Source: Beroe forskalii
Lineage: Eukaryota > Ctenophora > Nuda > Beroida > Beroidae
Reading direction: 5' to 3'
DNA: 64,000 nucleotides
NCBI GenBank assembly: GCA_011033025.1
Contig: WFMF01000087.1
Span: 372,001-436,000 of the forward strand
Shown here: one piece after another, positions 31,990-45,267 of the stretch
Layout: the number at the start of each line of letters is the position of its first letter
Numbering within the stretch: the stretch's first letter is position 1
Translations under genes and position numbers: made by a program
The notes under the pieces: model-generated
The model's database searches: none
Seen by the model: only the letters and a program-made list of their open reading frames with translations
What the model was told of the DNA's origin: nothing

Positions 31990-32575
31990 GAGGGGAAATT
32001 ATAAACTTTAATTTCTGCGAAAAAAAGCTTCCCATGCCCCCAACGGTAACCCAATATTGCCGACAATATTCTCAAAACCTTTACTCATCATAAGCAACTC
32101 GATGGCGGAGGAATTTTGAAAAAAATCGAATTTTAATTTTCGCGGAAAAAGGGCGTGGCCTCCCACGCCTCAGGGCGACCCAATCATGCGGACAAAATTC
32201 TCAAAAGCTTAACTGATCATAAGCAACTTGATGGCGAAAGGAATTTCGAAAAAATTCGAAACTTTAATTTTTGCGAAAAAAAGGGCGTGGCCTCCCACGC
32301 CCCTCAGGGTGACCCAATAATTCGGACAAAATTCTCATAATTTTTATTCATCATAAGCAACTCGATGGCGAAAGAATTTTTAAAAAATTCGAAATTTTAA
32401 TTTTTGCGAAAAAAGGGCGTGGCCTCCCACGCCCCTCAGGGTGACCCAATATTGCGGACAAAATTCTCAAAATTTTTATTCATCATAAGGAACTCGATGG
32501 CGAAGGAATTTTGAAAAAATTCGAAACTTTAATTTTGACGAAAAAAAGGGCGTGGCCCCCCACTCCCCTCAGGTT
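31990..32575. repeat. ~120-bp tandem repeat with GGGCGTGGCC core, about five copies
   Basis: Each unit has AAAAAATTCGAAACTTTAAT, then GGGCGTGGCCTCCCACGCCC and CTCAGGGTGACCCAAT, then ATTCATCATAAGCAACTCGA. Similar GGGCGTGG blocks occur in the long inverted repeats at 6.4 and 9.5 kb and at the right edge of the window. Confidence 0.85.
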
Positions 32576-32676
32576 GACCGCAAAAAGAATTCCTTATTTT
32601 TCTGATTTATTATAACTTTCTTACAACACGATTAAAAAATAATTTCGATGCTTACTTGAAAATGAATCGCCACAAA

Positions 32677-32699
32677 CATATATATATATATATATATAT
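32677..32699. repeat. (TA)n microsatellite
   Basis: About eleven TA dinucleotides in an AT-rich intergenic region. Confidence 0.9.
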
Positions 32700-34296
32700 T
32701 AATATATTAATAAGACGCATTATATATAGTAAGATAAGATGAAAAACTATAAGAAACTCAGTTTCTCCGATATAAAAAAGACTGTCAAATCATTTATATT
32801 TTATAGTTTTACTATTTTATAGTTATACTACTTATACTATTTCATGCTCATAGAATTCTGAAACATGTTATATCTTTTTAACAAGTGTCCTCCCAGTCCC
32901 ATATTACACTCAGATTTCAGATTAATCCTTTTTGAATTTCTACAGCCGGCTTTAGGATGTACTTGTAGGCCAAGGTACGATGATTAGGAGTGACTTGATT
33001 TCGGAGTCTTCACGAGCTTAGGTCTTGTTCTGTATCAAGTTCAGAACTTGGTCGCTCACCCCTGGAATGTGAAGCGATAATTAGAAAATTAACTAAACAA
33101 TGAAAAATATGAACCTAGTAAAGAGGTACATTATCAAGGAAAGAAGTTTCAATTAGAACAATGAGTCCACAATGAGTGTTATGAGAATGAGTATGACCTA
33201 GTAGGTCTAATGCGCATGATAGTACCAGTTATGCTTTCATATCATAATCAAAAATATCTAATTGCGTTTGAAAAGACCCTCATTTTAACACGTAATAATC
33301 TGGGGTTGTGTTGAGAAACACAGTGCATACTTTACGAGACATATTATGATTAATTGTTTAAGGGGAACGAAATTGGGGGACTTTTTGTAGAAAATCCCCA
33401 GACCCCATATTTTCGTATTAACAAAATTTTGATCCCCAAAATTATTTCCCCCCAATTAATTTTTTGTAGCTCTATGATTTTACAACTTTTGGTATCAACA
33501 TAGCTTCTAATTGCATGACATATAGGAGCCGTAGATATGGCAATGGAGATATCATATTGCAGAAATGCAGTGAGTACTTCAAAACAAAATATTGTGGATG
33601 AAAAAGTTTTAAAAACATATCCTAGGGATTCAAAAGATTCAAAATTTTTGCTGACCTCAGCAAACCTCAAATCCCCCCCCCCCTGTCAGCATTTTAAAAC
33701 CCCTCCCCCTTCGAGTGATGAGTGATGACGTTATACACTACGGCTCCCATCTGGTATTCGTGATCAGTAAATTTCAGGAGGCATTCTCAGAACTCGCGAC
33801 ATTGTAATACGTAATCCCCAGCACATGGTTTTTGTCTCTGGGTGCTGGCACGCCCTATTTTGGCTTTTCTCCCGAAAGGCTCGTTTCGCAGAAAGGTCGC
33901 CCCAATTATCACCCCCATTAACACCACCCCTTATTATACCTTGCGAAGGAGCAAGGCTTTGTGGGCTGAGCGAGTCCTGTAGAAACATCTCCTCTTCGTT
34001 AGAAAGCTGAGGGGATTAGGGGCGAGGTGACGCACGAGCAATCAAATAACAGTAACACCATTTACCATTTGATAGCACACAAAACAAGCAATTAATTTAT
34101 GGTGGGGGTTTGACAATTATGGAGATGGTGAGTACTCCGAAAAACAAGAAGAGCAAGGTAAAAGGTATCGTACCAATCAAAATTTAATTATATCATAATG
34201 ATTTTTGTTTGTATTATAAAATCATCCATAATCTTGTCATAAATCGGGAGACAAAAAATCTTAAAATGTCTAATGACAAAAAATTCTAATGCCTAC
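32700..34296. other. Probable 3' region of LZIC and intergenic DNA
   Basis: The last exon(s) of LZIC should lie here. One candidate after CATTCCAG at 33066 reads VSDQVLNLIQNKT and then stop, but its phase does not match a GT-AG intron from exon 4. No other gene is supported. Confidence 0.4.
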
Positions 34297-35430
<1,134 letters not shown>

Positions 35431-36102
35431 GGAACACTACCTAATGGTGAGAAGATATTGTGAAATTAAATCGATGATAGACCATTCAGAATTCAATTAC
35501 TGAATGGGAGCAGAATTAGATGAACAAAATAAGTTTTTGGAAAATGACATAATATTTACTTAAATCTCTTGTGATTGACGAGGTTTTCAATTCCATCGGA
35601 CCAGAAAATAAGAAAAATGAAACCAAAGCAACTAGAATTAAAAATAAGACGTATTTGTATTTAAAAACCTAGTATTGCCGTTACCATATCAAATATCTAA
35701 ACTGTTCTTGGTAAAATTAATGATCTAAATAAATAATTAAAACTGTAAAATAAATAGTTTAGTAATATTTTCAAAAATCTTATACCGTTGGTTGGCATTG
35801 CATATTTTTATGGTCAGAAAAATATTACGAACCAATCAGCAAATGATTTCTTCAAAACGTTAAGTAAAAATATCTTTCCGTTAACAAGCCACAATAATAA
35901 AAACATACACCTATTTCTTTATCACCAGTAAAAAGGGTCAACGGTAAATTTTTTTAAATTAAGTCACCCATTGCTTTCGGACGAATATCAGTTATCAATC
36001 TTAATTTGTTTTTAACTTGGTTATATTTCGTCAAAATAACCAAGTTCATTTAGATACATTCTATAAAAATCTGCCTAAAACCGGACAATAAACGAAGCTG
36101 GT

Positions 36103-39100
36103 CTAAGTAAATTCAGCAGACGCTGACGACGGCCCTGGACCTCCACTCTCAAACTCCAGATGCGGATTAGTAACCAAGTTCATGGCGAGTTCGCGCAACT
36201 TGGCGAGGGAGCAGTTCTGCGCGAACCACTGGTGGGCTGTCCGGCAGAAGGAGTCGAGGGAGGTGTTGTCGAGCATGTTGTTGAAGGAGAAGAAGAGGGG
36301 TTCCAGCATGGTGGAGTAGAGCTTCATGAGGGGGTTCCTGCCCCCCTGCTCCTCCAGGAACCCCCGGTACGCCTCCTCCACTTCCCTGCTCCCGTGACAC
36401 GCCGAACTGATCCCGTTCTCTGGGATCTGGCTCTGGTGGGACGCCACTTGGCGCTTAGTCTCCTCTATCTCCGTAGCTATCCTCACTATCTCAGCCTCCA
36501 CTGCTTTTAGGGCTGACTCCTCCTTCCTGAGGTGGTCTGCTGCCTTGTTGAGCAGCCCTGCGTGGGTCTGCTTAGAGGAGGAGGAGGAGGAGGGCAGGAC
36601 CTCCTGGAGATGGGCCAGCTTCTCCTTCATCGCACGTCTCCTCTTCCTGTCCACCTCCACTTCAGACATCTTCTGCTTGTAGACGGGGGTGGGCGGGGTG
36701 GGTTTGGGAGGGTAGGGGGCGGGCTGGGTCAGGTAGTCCGTGTCTTTGTCTGAGTAGCTGTATTGGAGGCGGGTGGGCGGGTAGTAGCCCGGTCCTTTGC
36801 TGGGGGCGCTCAGGAAGGCAGTGCCATCAGGGGGAGGGTTAGTGGGGGGCGTAGTGAGGTTAGGAGGGTAGGGAGGGGTGTACATCCTGTTACCAGGGGG
36901 GTAATGCCCCTCCTTCTTACCATACTGGTTCAGGTGGTGCATGAACCCCTGTTCCTGGTACCCCTGCTCCCCGGGGTAGGGGGCAGGGGGGTTCGTTGCT
37001 GGGTAGGGGGGTGTGTTTTGGTAGTGCGGGGTGGGGTTGGGCGGGTTGTAGGAGGATTGGAAGTATTGGGACATGTTGGCAGCTGTTGCCAGGGTGTTCA
37101 GACTCGTGGTGTCCAGAGTCTCACTCGTTGTCAAGGGCACGGTACTTGGTAAACCTGGGGTGTTGTGAGCGATTAATGGCGGAAAATTTATAGATATTCA
37201 CACATAGGATTGAGTTGAAACCAAGCAATAATTGTAAATAAATACATTTTTCCTTATCTTTTAATTCATTTTGACGAAAAAGGTGATTATGGAAACTTAC
37301 AAGTATGAATTCCGTTCTTCTGAAAGTCGGTCGTCATTTCCTGAGAAAAGGAATTTTCAAAATAATAGCTACCAATGCGGTCATTTGCTATTTTTCGAGC
37401 TAATTTAAAATAACAGACGGAACTGCAGCCCAAATTGTAGTAATTGTGCAGAGAGCAGGTAAATTAATTACAAATTCTAACTAACTGCTAGCGCACTAAT
37501 GGTGCATGCAGGTGGTTTCCAGTAGAACAGTTCCACTTGGACCAATAGTGGGCAGTTCCACTGCGGAACTTTCCACTACGGAGAGTTGGCACCAGCCACC
37601 AACCTCGCATGGCGAGAGCTGGAATTCAGTTGAGGATATTGTACCCAAAAACTTTAAATAAAACTAACTGCCGGCTGCAAGATGTCGTCCAGGAAGGAAT
37701 CGCTCTGAGCCATGATATCACTACCCAGTATCTCAGGCAGGTCAAACTGCACGGACAGATCCAGAGCTTCCAGGTCACTGAAACCGTTTAGCATCCCAGA
37801 GAGAATCAGATCATCCACTGCTGGAAGCTGCAAGTCTTCATTTGGGGAAGGGGGTTACTGATAGCTGGGGGGGTCGGAGATTTTACTTATAATATATAGT
37901 TATGAAAATATAGTTATAGTGAAAAGTTAAAATATCCAAATGAAGCACGGGAAAAACAAGGTGATGAGGGTGGATGTAAAGTTTACCTATTTAAAATAAT
38001 ATTTCGTGGTGTGCAATCTATAGCAAATACAAATGGAACAAATGGAAGGGGGATAGCTGGTTGGGTCGGGAATTCTACTTGTTTTGCCGTTTTGAAATTA
38101 AAGGTACAGTGAAAAGTGAAAATACCCAAATGAAGTGGGAGATTATGAATACATAAATTCCCAATCGCTCTGACAAGAATGAAATGCTGATATACTGAAT
38201 TAAAGTGGGAGATTAAGCAAGTTGACGAGGAGGGATGTAAAATTTATTCAAAACGATATAATCTAAACCAAATACAACATTTAGTTAGAAATAGAAAGGA
38301 ATGATGACTGAGTTACATTTGTCTTTCTCTTCTTGTTGTTAGCGATGAGGTTGTCTATCTTCAGCTTGGAAAGGGCGTTCTTCCTGGTCTTTCTCCAGCT
38401 GTTGTACTGAGCTCTGATAGCACGGTGCTTCCTATAGGACATAGGTTACAGGTAGGTTAAAATAGGATAGCACAGTGCTTCCTATGGGTTACGAGTAGGT
38501 TAAAATAGGTCTTATCACTTATGTAGGTTTCTTACGTTTAGCTTACATTACACCTAAGCTGTTTTATAAGGGTTTCGAGTTTAAGCTGACGCCTCAGGGG
38601 TGTTGTCAAGGGACACTATAAAGCTACGAATCCTTCCTGCACCAGTAATGGCCCTCCACCACCACAGCTAGAACTCTGGCATGGTATTTGTCAGCCAGGG
38701 GCATCGGATTAGCGAACTTTATCTGCGTCTCCCGGCCTTCTATGAAGTGCACGTACCTGAAGGGAAATGTCTTTGAAAAATTCGAAATATAATGAAGTTT
38801 AGAAAAGATTGATGGACTGTAGGGTTTTCCCTACCTCCGTCCAAATTTTCAAATGTTGCGCATCAAGGATGGGTTATACCCATCGAAGGATGGGGCTGGG
38901 ATATTCAGTCATCTTCGAACTGCAGTTTTGAAGGGTTACGGAAAGTAGCATCGTAACAATATAAAGGCGGTGCCCACATAACACCCACCATTGCCTCCAG
39001 ATGGTGTTGTTGATCCTGGTTTTAGCAGCGAAAGCCTTGAGGTTCTCTGCGGGTTTCTTCCACCAATGGGGCGAGACGATGGGTTCTGAGAACTCGTTCC

Positions 39101-39475
39101 GGAGCGGGGTGATGACGTCATTGTACAGATCGTCTGATATCTTACCTGCTGCCCCTCCTCCTCCTGCCTTCGTAACCCGGCCCCGGCTCCTTTTCTGGGA
39201 GGCAAACGTTATTTTACATAGTGTGTTTTGAGGAGGGCTGGTGATTGGGTATTATTGATTTTAAATCTATAATTTTCATCGAGTCTGACCGAAAAGAGCA
39301 GCCTGTAGATTGCAGCAAGGTATGGACATTTCACAATAAAATTAAAGATAACTAAACTTCTATCGCATATTTTGCATGTTTTATAGTAAAAAGCCAGATT
39401 TACCTGCTTGTTTTTGGCAGTGAGTTTCTCCTTCTCGGTCTCGCGCTGAACAGCTCTGATTATTTCGCTATCCAT
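36103..39475 (-). CDS. MLXIP: Mondo/ChREBP-type bHLH-zip transcription factor, seven exons, 590 aa
   Basis: Glucose-responsive factor that pairs with Mlx and shuttles between cytoplasm and nucleus. Exons 39475-39404, 39194-38989, 38756-38628, 38431-38317, 37827-37669, 37340-37301 and 37154-36103 join in frame. Exons 2-4 carry the Mondo conserved regions: IVSPHWWKKPAENLKAFAAK, RINNTIWRQWYVHFIEGRE, VVEGHYWCRK and YNSWRKTRKNALSK. Exon 5 has the acidic segment DLPEILGSDIMAQSDSFLDD. Exon 7 has a proline/tyrosine-rich stretch, the bHLH-zipper (about 405-470) and the C-terminal dimerisation and cytoplasmic-retention domain (EPLFFSFNNMLDNTSLDSF, then HQWFAQNCSLAKLREL). At 590 residues it is much shorter than vertebrate paralogues. 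The basic region is altered (see findings). Intron 3 can be read as GT-AG, or as GA-AG giving a tighter fit to the family. It may be orthologous to both MLXIP and MLXIPL. Confidence 0.9.
38416..38520 (-). repeat. Two-copy duplication of the Mondo exon-4 acceptor
   Basis: A 50-bp unit holding the intron end, the acceptor (CTATAG|GAAGCAC) and the first exon bases (GTGCTATC) occurs twice in tandem. The outer copy reads CCCATAG|GAAGCACTG. A spacing of 50 would change the frame if the outer acceptor were used. Confidence 0.85.
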
Positions 39476-39592
39476 TGTACTTTTTAGGGATGGGAGGGGC
39501 TGAGTGGGGTGCCATAGCTTCTATACTGGCAAGATATGCGACATCCTAGACAAAGGCGGGGATTAAAAGAATAAAAGGTACTCAAGAAAACG

Positions 39593-39735
39593 GTGGTCTG
39601 TCGAACTGTTATGTGCGCGGCTTTTACATGCACGGTGTAACCGTGCGGCTTAGTGACTGTTAATGACAGGCAGTGAACCGCACACGATTACGTCGCGCAA
39701 GAAAAAGCCGCGCACGTTGCAGTTCGGCACACCAC
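39593..39735. mobile_element. MITE-like hairpin upstream of the Mondo start codon
   Basis: The arms are imperfect inverted copies: GTGGT-TGTCGAACTG and GTGCGCGGCTTTT on the left, AAAAGCCGCGCAC and CAGTTCGGC-ACCAC on the right. It lies 120 bases upstream of the start codon, so in or near the promoter, and is GC-rich compared with its surroundings. Confidence 0.7.
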
Positions 39736-40822
39736 TGTAATGGTGACATCCTGAACAAAGGAGGAAATTACAGATTGTCAATGAAATTAGTGGGAGCTAG
39801 ATTATTATTAGAGGGGAAATTGAAATAGGTTATATTTACTGGTGCAATGGAAGGAGAAATTAAGTGCCTTACGCTGAGCACAGGGGTTAGTGAACAGTGA
39901 ATTTCGAACGGTATTTATCAATTTTGAATGAAACGAGGCGCTATATAATTGAATCCTAGTATAATAGTATGTACATTTAAATTAAAATTAAAATTATATC
40001 ATTAGACAATTTTAAATTGTTAGTAGCCATTTAATTTGAACGTTTAAGGGCCGGATTACCTTTAGCCCTAGGTGCTCCTTAAAACGGCCAGAATTGCAGT
40101 TTAAGGTGCACCTTAAAATTCCGTATTACCCAATGTGCTCCTTTAAGGCAATTTTAAGGTGCTCCTTAGCGAGTTAGGTCGACCTCAAAATTCCCGAAAA
40201 ATCGGTATTACCCAATCCACCTCGTCCTTAAGTTGGTCCTTTAGCTGCTCCTTAAACGGCGAATTTTTAAGGTACCTCCAGCTCGTCCTTAAAACCAGTA
40301 GGTGCTCCTTAAACCACACGTTATATATGATAATCATTCAACTTCGAGGCAAGTGATGAAAATATGATACGCATCGTGTACACAGTCAGCGTCACATTGA
40401 ATGGTTAATGAATGGTTATAAATGGTAATAATCATGGGATAAATTGGATTAAATTAAAAATAATTCATGATATTATGAACTTATAAAATACAGTTTCACA
40501 AACGAACATCCAGTTGAATTACCAGTCTCCAAACCCGTCCATGCATCAACAAACTCCTCAAAAAATAACTAATTGCAGTTAATAAAATGAAATCCAGGTT
40601 AAATAAATCACGGCAAGAGTGATGATAACAACATGATACAAATTTTTCAGGGTACATCATGTTGACCCGTCGTAATTTTTACGAAATTTAAAACGATTAA
40701 CATAAAATATTGTTCTGCCAGTTATATAGTGACAACTTAACTAGGGACAACTATTTAGATAGAAACATCTTGAAATTATATAAACCCATGATGACAAACT
40801 GACAAACTGTATGGTGATAACT

Positions 40823-41757
40823 TTAACTCAAGTCCTCCAAATCCTGTGCCTGGTTGAAGCTCAATAGATCGGTGAAGGTAGATGAAACACTCCCGACTCT
40901 CTGTTTGTCTCTCAACTTTTCTTCGAAACCACTCATCAGTGTCATCATTTTCTCATGCCTCTGGTTTTGCAACATCACTTTCAGTGCTATTAGATCCATT
41001 TTTGCGTTGTGAAGTTCCTCAGCTCGTCTGTTGTATTCTTCATTTGCATCTTGTCGCATAGACTTTGCAACTCTTGCTGTTTCCGGTTCTGCATGTCTCT
41101 TTCGTTTAACAACCACCGGAGTGCTAGGTATCACAGGACTGTCGCTATCATTTGAACTACTTGCAACCACATCGGAGTTCTCGTCATCTGCGTTTTTAAC
41201 CTGGGCTAGACTATCAGTTTGAGTATCAGTACAGTCATCTACATCTAGAGACCTGCAACTGTCGCTATCAAACGAACATGGTACTGGCTGCATCGCAGCA
41301 CTGATGATATCTTCAACCATCAGTAGCATAGGATTCTCCTGGGTTGGCATCACCGAAGGACCTCCCCCTGTTTTCGTCATAGCTTTCTTCCGCTCCGTTT
41401 TCTCTTTCTTCGCGATGGTTTTAAGGTTGTCCCATTTCTTCTTGAGGTCGTCTATGGTCCTCCCAAGAGTCTGCTTGCAGGTGGCATTGAACAGCTGGTG
41501 TACGTTCTGCCATGCTCTCGCCTTCCTGGCAATATCCTTTATGTCCCGTGATGTCACTTTCGACTCCAGTATCTCCTTATTCTCCTTCACTAGTTTTACC
41601 AGACAATCTAGTTCAGCGTCATTGAACTTAGTTTTCTCGGTTTCTTGTCCTTACCGAACGCAGATTTCTCTGTCTTGACAGAACCCTTCTCATGCTTGAT
41701 GCTTTCTTCAGAGCAACTGTCATCTTGTTCATCTTTGAGGGTGGGTTCTGGAGACAT
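40823..41757 (-). pseudogene. Harbinger Myb/SANT-like protein, one frameshift
   Basis: The protein that, in Harbinger elements, binds the transposon ends and brings the transposase into the nucleus. The start at 41757 (MSPEPTLKDEQDD) is in frame to about 41645; after a one-base shift the frame continues as TEKTKFNDAELDCLVKLVKE, the first helix of the Myb/SANT-like fold. It then runs unbroken to 40823: LGRTIDDLKKKWDNLKTIAK as the last helix, an acidic/serine-rich middle, a basic VVKRKRHAEPE patch likely to be a nuclear signal, and a C-terminal coiled coil. Apart from the frameshift, 255 residues are intact, so decay is recent. Confidence 0.85.
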
Positions 41758-41834
41758 GACTTTAACTTTCAATCCTGGAGAGATATGTCGTTAACGTACT
41801 CAAAATTGCAATGAATCTATAATGTGGTGACTTA

Positions 41835-42281
41835 GGCCCATATTCACCAAATTTGCGTTAAGTGGGAACTTTAAGGACGAATTAAAGTAGCACATTAAAG
41901 TATCAGTTTTAAAGTTGCCACTTAAACAAAAGTCGTATTCGCCAAAACGATGAAATCTCGGACTTAATTTTTCAGTGCGACCTCCCACTTTTTTAAAGTT
42001 AAAGTGGCAGCTCGTAAGTTAAAGGTTGACGTTGAGGTACCTACAAAAAGCCGGTTTAAGGACGAGCTAAAGTGCCACCTGATCCCAATTTTATTTGGTG
42101 AATACCAATTTTATAATTTTTAAAAGTCGTACTTTAAGTTAAAGTAATAAGTATGACCTCACACTTAAACACAGATTTGGTGAATACGAAAACGGAAGCT
42201 GCCACTTAACTCCACTTTAAGGACGAGCTCACCCTTACAAGGCCGTTTAAGTATGAACTTTTCGATTGGTGAATACGGGCC
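41835..42281. mobile_element. 447-bp Harbinger-type MITE nested in the larger element
   Basis: The ends GGCCCATATTCACCAA and TTGGTGAATACGGGCC are inverted and flanked by TTA on both sides (41832-41834 and 42282-42284). The interior is full of AAGTGGCA and CTTTAAGGACGA-like motifs in both directions. It lies just upstream of the Myb-like gene. Confidence 0.92.
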
Positions 42282-42610
42282 TTAAAATGACTATAAATGA
42301 CCTAATAAACCTTGTGATATGACTAAAATTTGGAATATATACAACGCAAAAATCTTCATTGAGACATGAATCACATTATCAATAAGACGAATCATCTTGA
42401 TTCTTGAATGCGATGTAATTAAAAAGATTCAAAATATAATATATTACAAAGAAACTGTTGATGACATTGACATTAAAAAATGCCATGGCTTGTAAAATCG
42501 TTAAAATTAAAATCAGTTTCACATACACTTTAAAATAATACCTCAAAATTGTTTAACAAAAGTATTTTTAAATCAATATGTGTTAAGGTATTAGTTCCTC
42601 ATATCGACCA

Positions 42611-44337
42611 TTAGAATCTCTGTGACAACATGTCTCGTACTTCATCACCTCCAAAGATGAAAGAATCTCCAGGCCGATACTCAACCTCTTCATCGGCTGA
42701 CACAGCGTCCAAATCTATACCATCTTCATTCAAATGACCTTTGTCAGGAATACCTTCATCAAATGTAGGCTGTTTTAAAGGCAATACACCAGTTATGCAA
42801 TACAGCACAGGCAACTATTATACTGGGAATACGATCATTCTTGCAGCGAAATTTATTGGAAAGGCAAGGCCATCTTCTTTTCCAGACACCAATACATCTC
42901 TCAACAGTACAGCGTGCCCTACACAAAGCCCGGTTGAACCGACCCTTTTGACGACTGTTAGGAGGATGAGGATATGGTGTCAGGTAGGTAGGTAGGTAAA
43001 ATGCGCTTCCGCGGAGGCGCTGTGCCATACGACATGGCCCCTCATAGTCTGAGAGGCAACGGTCGCGGTTTGGCTTATAATATGTTGGCATAACTAATAA
43101 TCTATATAGTAGAGACAGATATCTATACAGAGTATTGTTCGCTTATCTATATTCTCCAATTGGGTAATAGACCCAATGGCCCCAGCTCAAGCAGTTATCT
43201 GTCTGTTCAACTTGAGCCGAAATACATATTAGTTTGCTTCTTTTGAGGCGGAAGGAAGCAAATTCAAATCTTTCTCCTCCCATTCTTTATTTCCTAGGAC
43301 AAGTAATGTGGGAAAGAATGTCCTGTGTCATGTTCCTCATTATTGGGCGAACAGAGTGAATAACCCTTTTGGTTTGTTTTATTTCTTGGTTTGTTTTTTG
43401 TGTATTCCTGCAGGTAAAGCTCCTGTCCTTAAGGTCCCGCAAGTGGGTGCAATCGAAAAGTGTGTTTTGTCTTAGGCTCAAGAATGAGGCAGTTTTACTA
43501 TATATATTGGCAAATTGTCTCTGAGCAGTGTTCTGGTCGACCATCATTAGCATCCACGTGCTTAGATTATTTTTGCCTACCTCTTTCACATACAACTTTG
43601 ATGGTTTAACAAATTAGTTATTTCTTGCTCTCATGGTGTCAACAAGTATGGGTGTTAGAGATATCCATCCAATTATCACCTAAAAGAAGTCCAATCTCCC
43701 TCTTTCAAATCGTGAAGATAGAGTCGAGTTATTCCAGACACGGGAGTCATGTGTGCTACTAGGCCATCCCGTCACTATGTCCATTATTTCGAGATCCTCG
43801 GCTGCAAAACAATCTGCACATTGAATGAGAAAATCCTTTCCCTGCACCGAAAAAGTTCTGCAGTGTTACCACCAGGGGATGTGATAGGTATTTGGAGTAC
43901 CATCTATGATTCCAACTATACTAGGCAAACCAGTACTTACTCCAAGTGGCTTTTGAGTCCAGACGGTGAAGGAAAGCGAATGAAGTCGGGCAAGAGAAGC
44001 AATAGCATCGCGACAATAGGGCAAATATTTTGAAACTGTCGATTGATGAAACTTTAGACAATCTCCAACAGAACGCTGTTTACCACAATCAGCAAACCAA
44101 TAAAGCGCCAATGATAACCGTGTTCAGAAAGATAGTGGACGATTAGTGTTTTAGAATTTACTCGAAAGCTTTGGTTCGATTAGCGTTGTAGCACCCGCAA
44201 CCTTTGTCCATTCTATATCGATCAAAGAAACCAACGTCGTCGTATGCTGTGAGAGGATTGAGTCTGTCTCTCAATGGCCTTTGGACTCGTCGGACAGGAG
44301 TGTTGAGCAAAGCTTCAAAATCTTCCAGTTCGTCCAT
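42611..44337 (-). pseudogene. Harbinger (HARBI1-like) DDE transposase, broken
   Basis: Pieces in order: 44337-44157 (LRDRLNPLTAYDDVGFFDRY, the usual start), 44111-43866 (helix-turn-helix-like SVGDCLKFHQSTVSKYL and the first acidic residue in GIIDGT), about 43864-43682 (DIVTGWPSSTHDSRVW, second acidic residue), a short LGDNWM piece, and 43091-42759 (YLTPYPHPPNSRQKGRFNRA and TVERCIGVWKRRWPCL with the third acidic residue). After a further shift, 42814-42611 gives an acidic tail. Stops and frameshifts separate all pieces, and about 550 bases of unrelated sequence lie between 43091 and 43650. No active enzyme can be made. Confidence 0.9.
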
Positions 44338-45267
44338 CTCTTCATGAACAAAATGCTGAACTTATCTGTAAAATTCAATGATAAAAAATCCAAACTACTG
44401 CAACAACGCAACAAGCAAGGACCAAGGCCGTTGAGAGGAGATTAGGGGCCGGTGACACCATTCCCAGCGGCCTATCGAAAATTCGAATTATTTATTAAGG
44501 GCTTGGGGCTGTCAGAAGCCAGACGTCCTTCAAAAAGTTAACACTCAAATCAGAGGGAATTATGCAGTAATTTTCGCTAAATTGTACTTTACACTTTTAC
44601 AGAATACACGAGTAAAAATGGAAGAAAGCAGGGGTCTGGGGCGGCAGCCACCAACCCCCACCCTCCGAAGCCTGATGTCCTGAGTAAACAAAATTACCGG
44701 CTCAATACAGTAATTGAAAATATTTCATGGCATTTAAAAATGTTGGGACTTGCGACGGTTGTTGCCATAACGTCGCCTCTCGACGGCCATGGAAACAAGT
44801 ACAACTGCAAAAACAGAAACAAGGCAATAAATGGAACAATCCCCCACTTTTTAGACTGTCCTGACTCACGTATCAAATTTCCACTGTAATAAATTTCCAG
44901 TTGACACCCCGCAGGCTACTATAGAAACATTCGGACGTCCCTTTGATCATAGTTTATGCTGTATTGCTGCTTATCCACAATAATTAGCTTTGGAATTTGG
45001 TTATATGACAGTCAGACATATCTAATGAGGCATTAACTATTTGAAATTGCGAAAATACGAGCAAAATCATGAAATAAACCCCCACATTCGGAATGGATTC
45101 AGCATCCCTGTATACTGTAACTATAAAAGCATAAAATTAAATGAAGCATTCAATGGGGATCGCAGTTTTGACTGAAAAACAAATGGAAAGATTAAAACAT
45201 CTGCGGTCAAGTAGCAGCTGTCTAGACAGCGACTTCCAACACAAGATTTGCCAGAATAACACATTCA

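Noticed and set aside
33014-33066. Last exon of LZIC (VSDQVLNLIQNKT)
   Set aside because: Stop position and acceptor are attractive, but the phase does not match the GT donor of exon 4 and similarity to the ICAT domain is poor.
33350-33670. 106-residue minus-strand ORF between LZIC and the TA repeat
   Set aside because: No family resemblance or splice context, and the ends contain homopolymer-rich, repeat-like text.
38988-38999. GC-AG donor for Mondo intron 2
   Set aside because: GGAG|GCAATG looked possible, but a standard donor a few bases further (CAATG|GTGGGT) gives IWRQWYVHF in frame and fits the family better.
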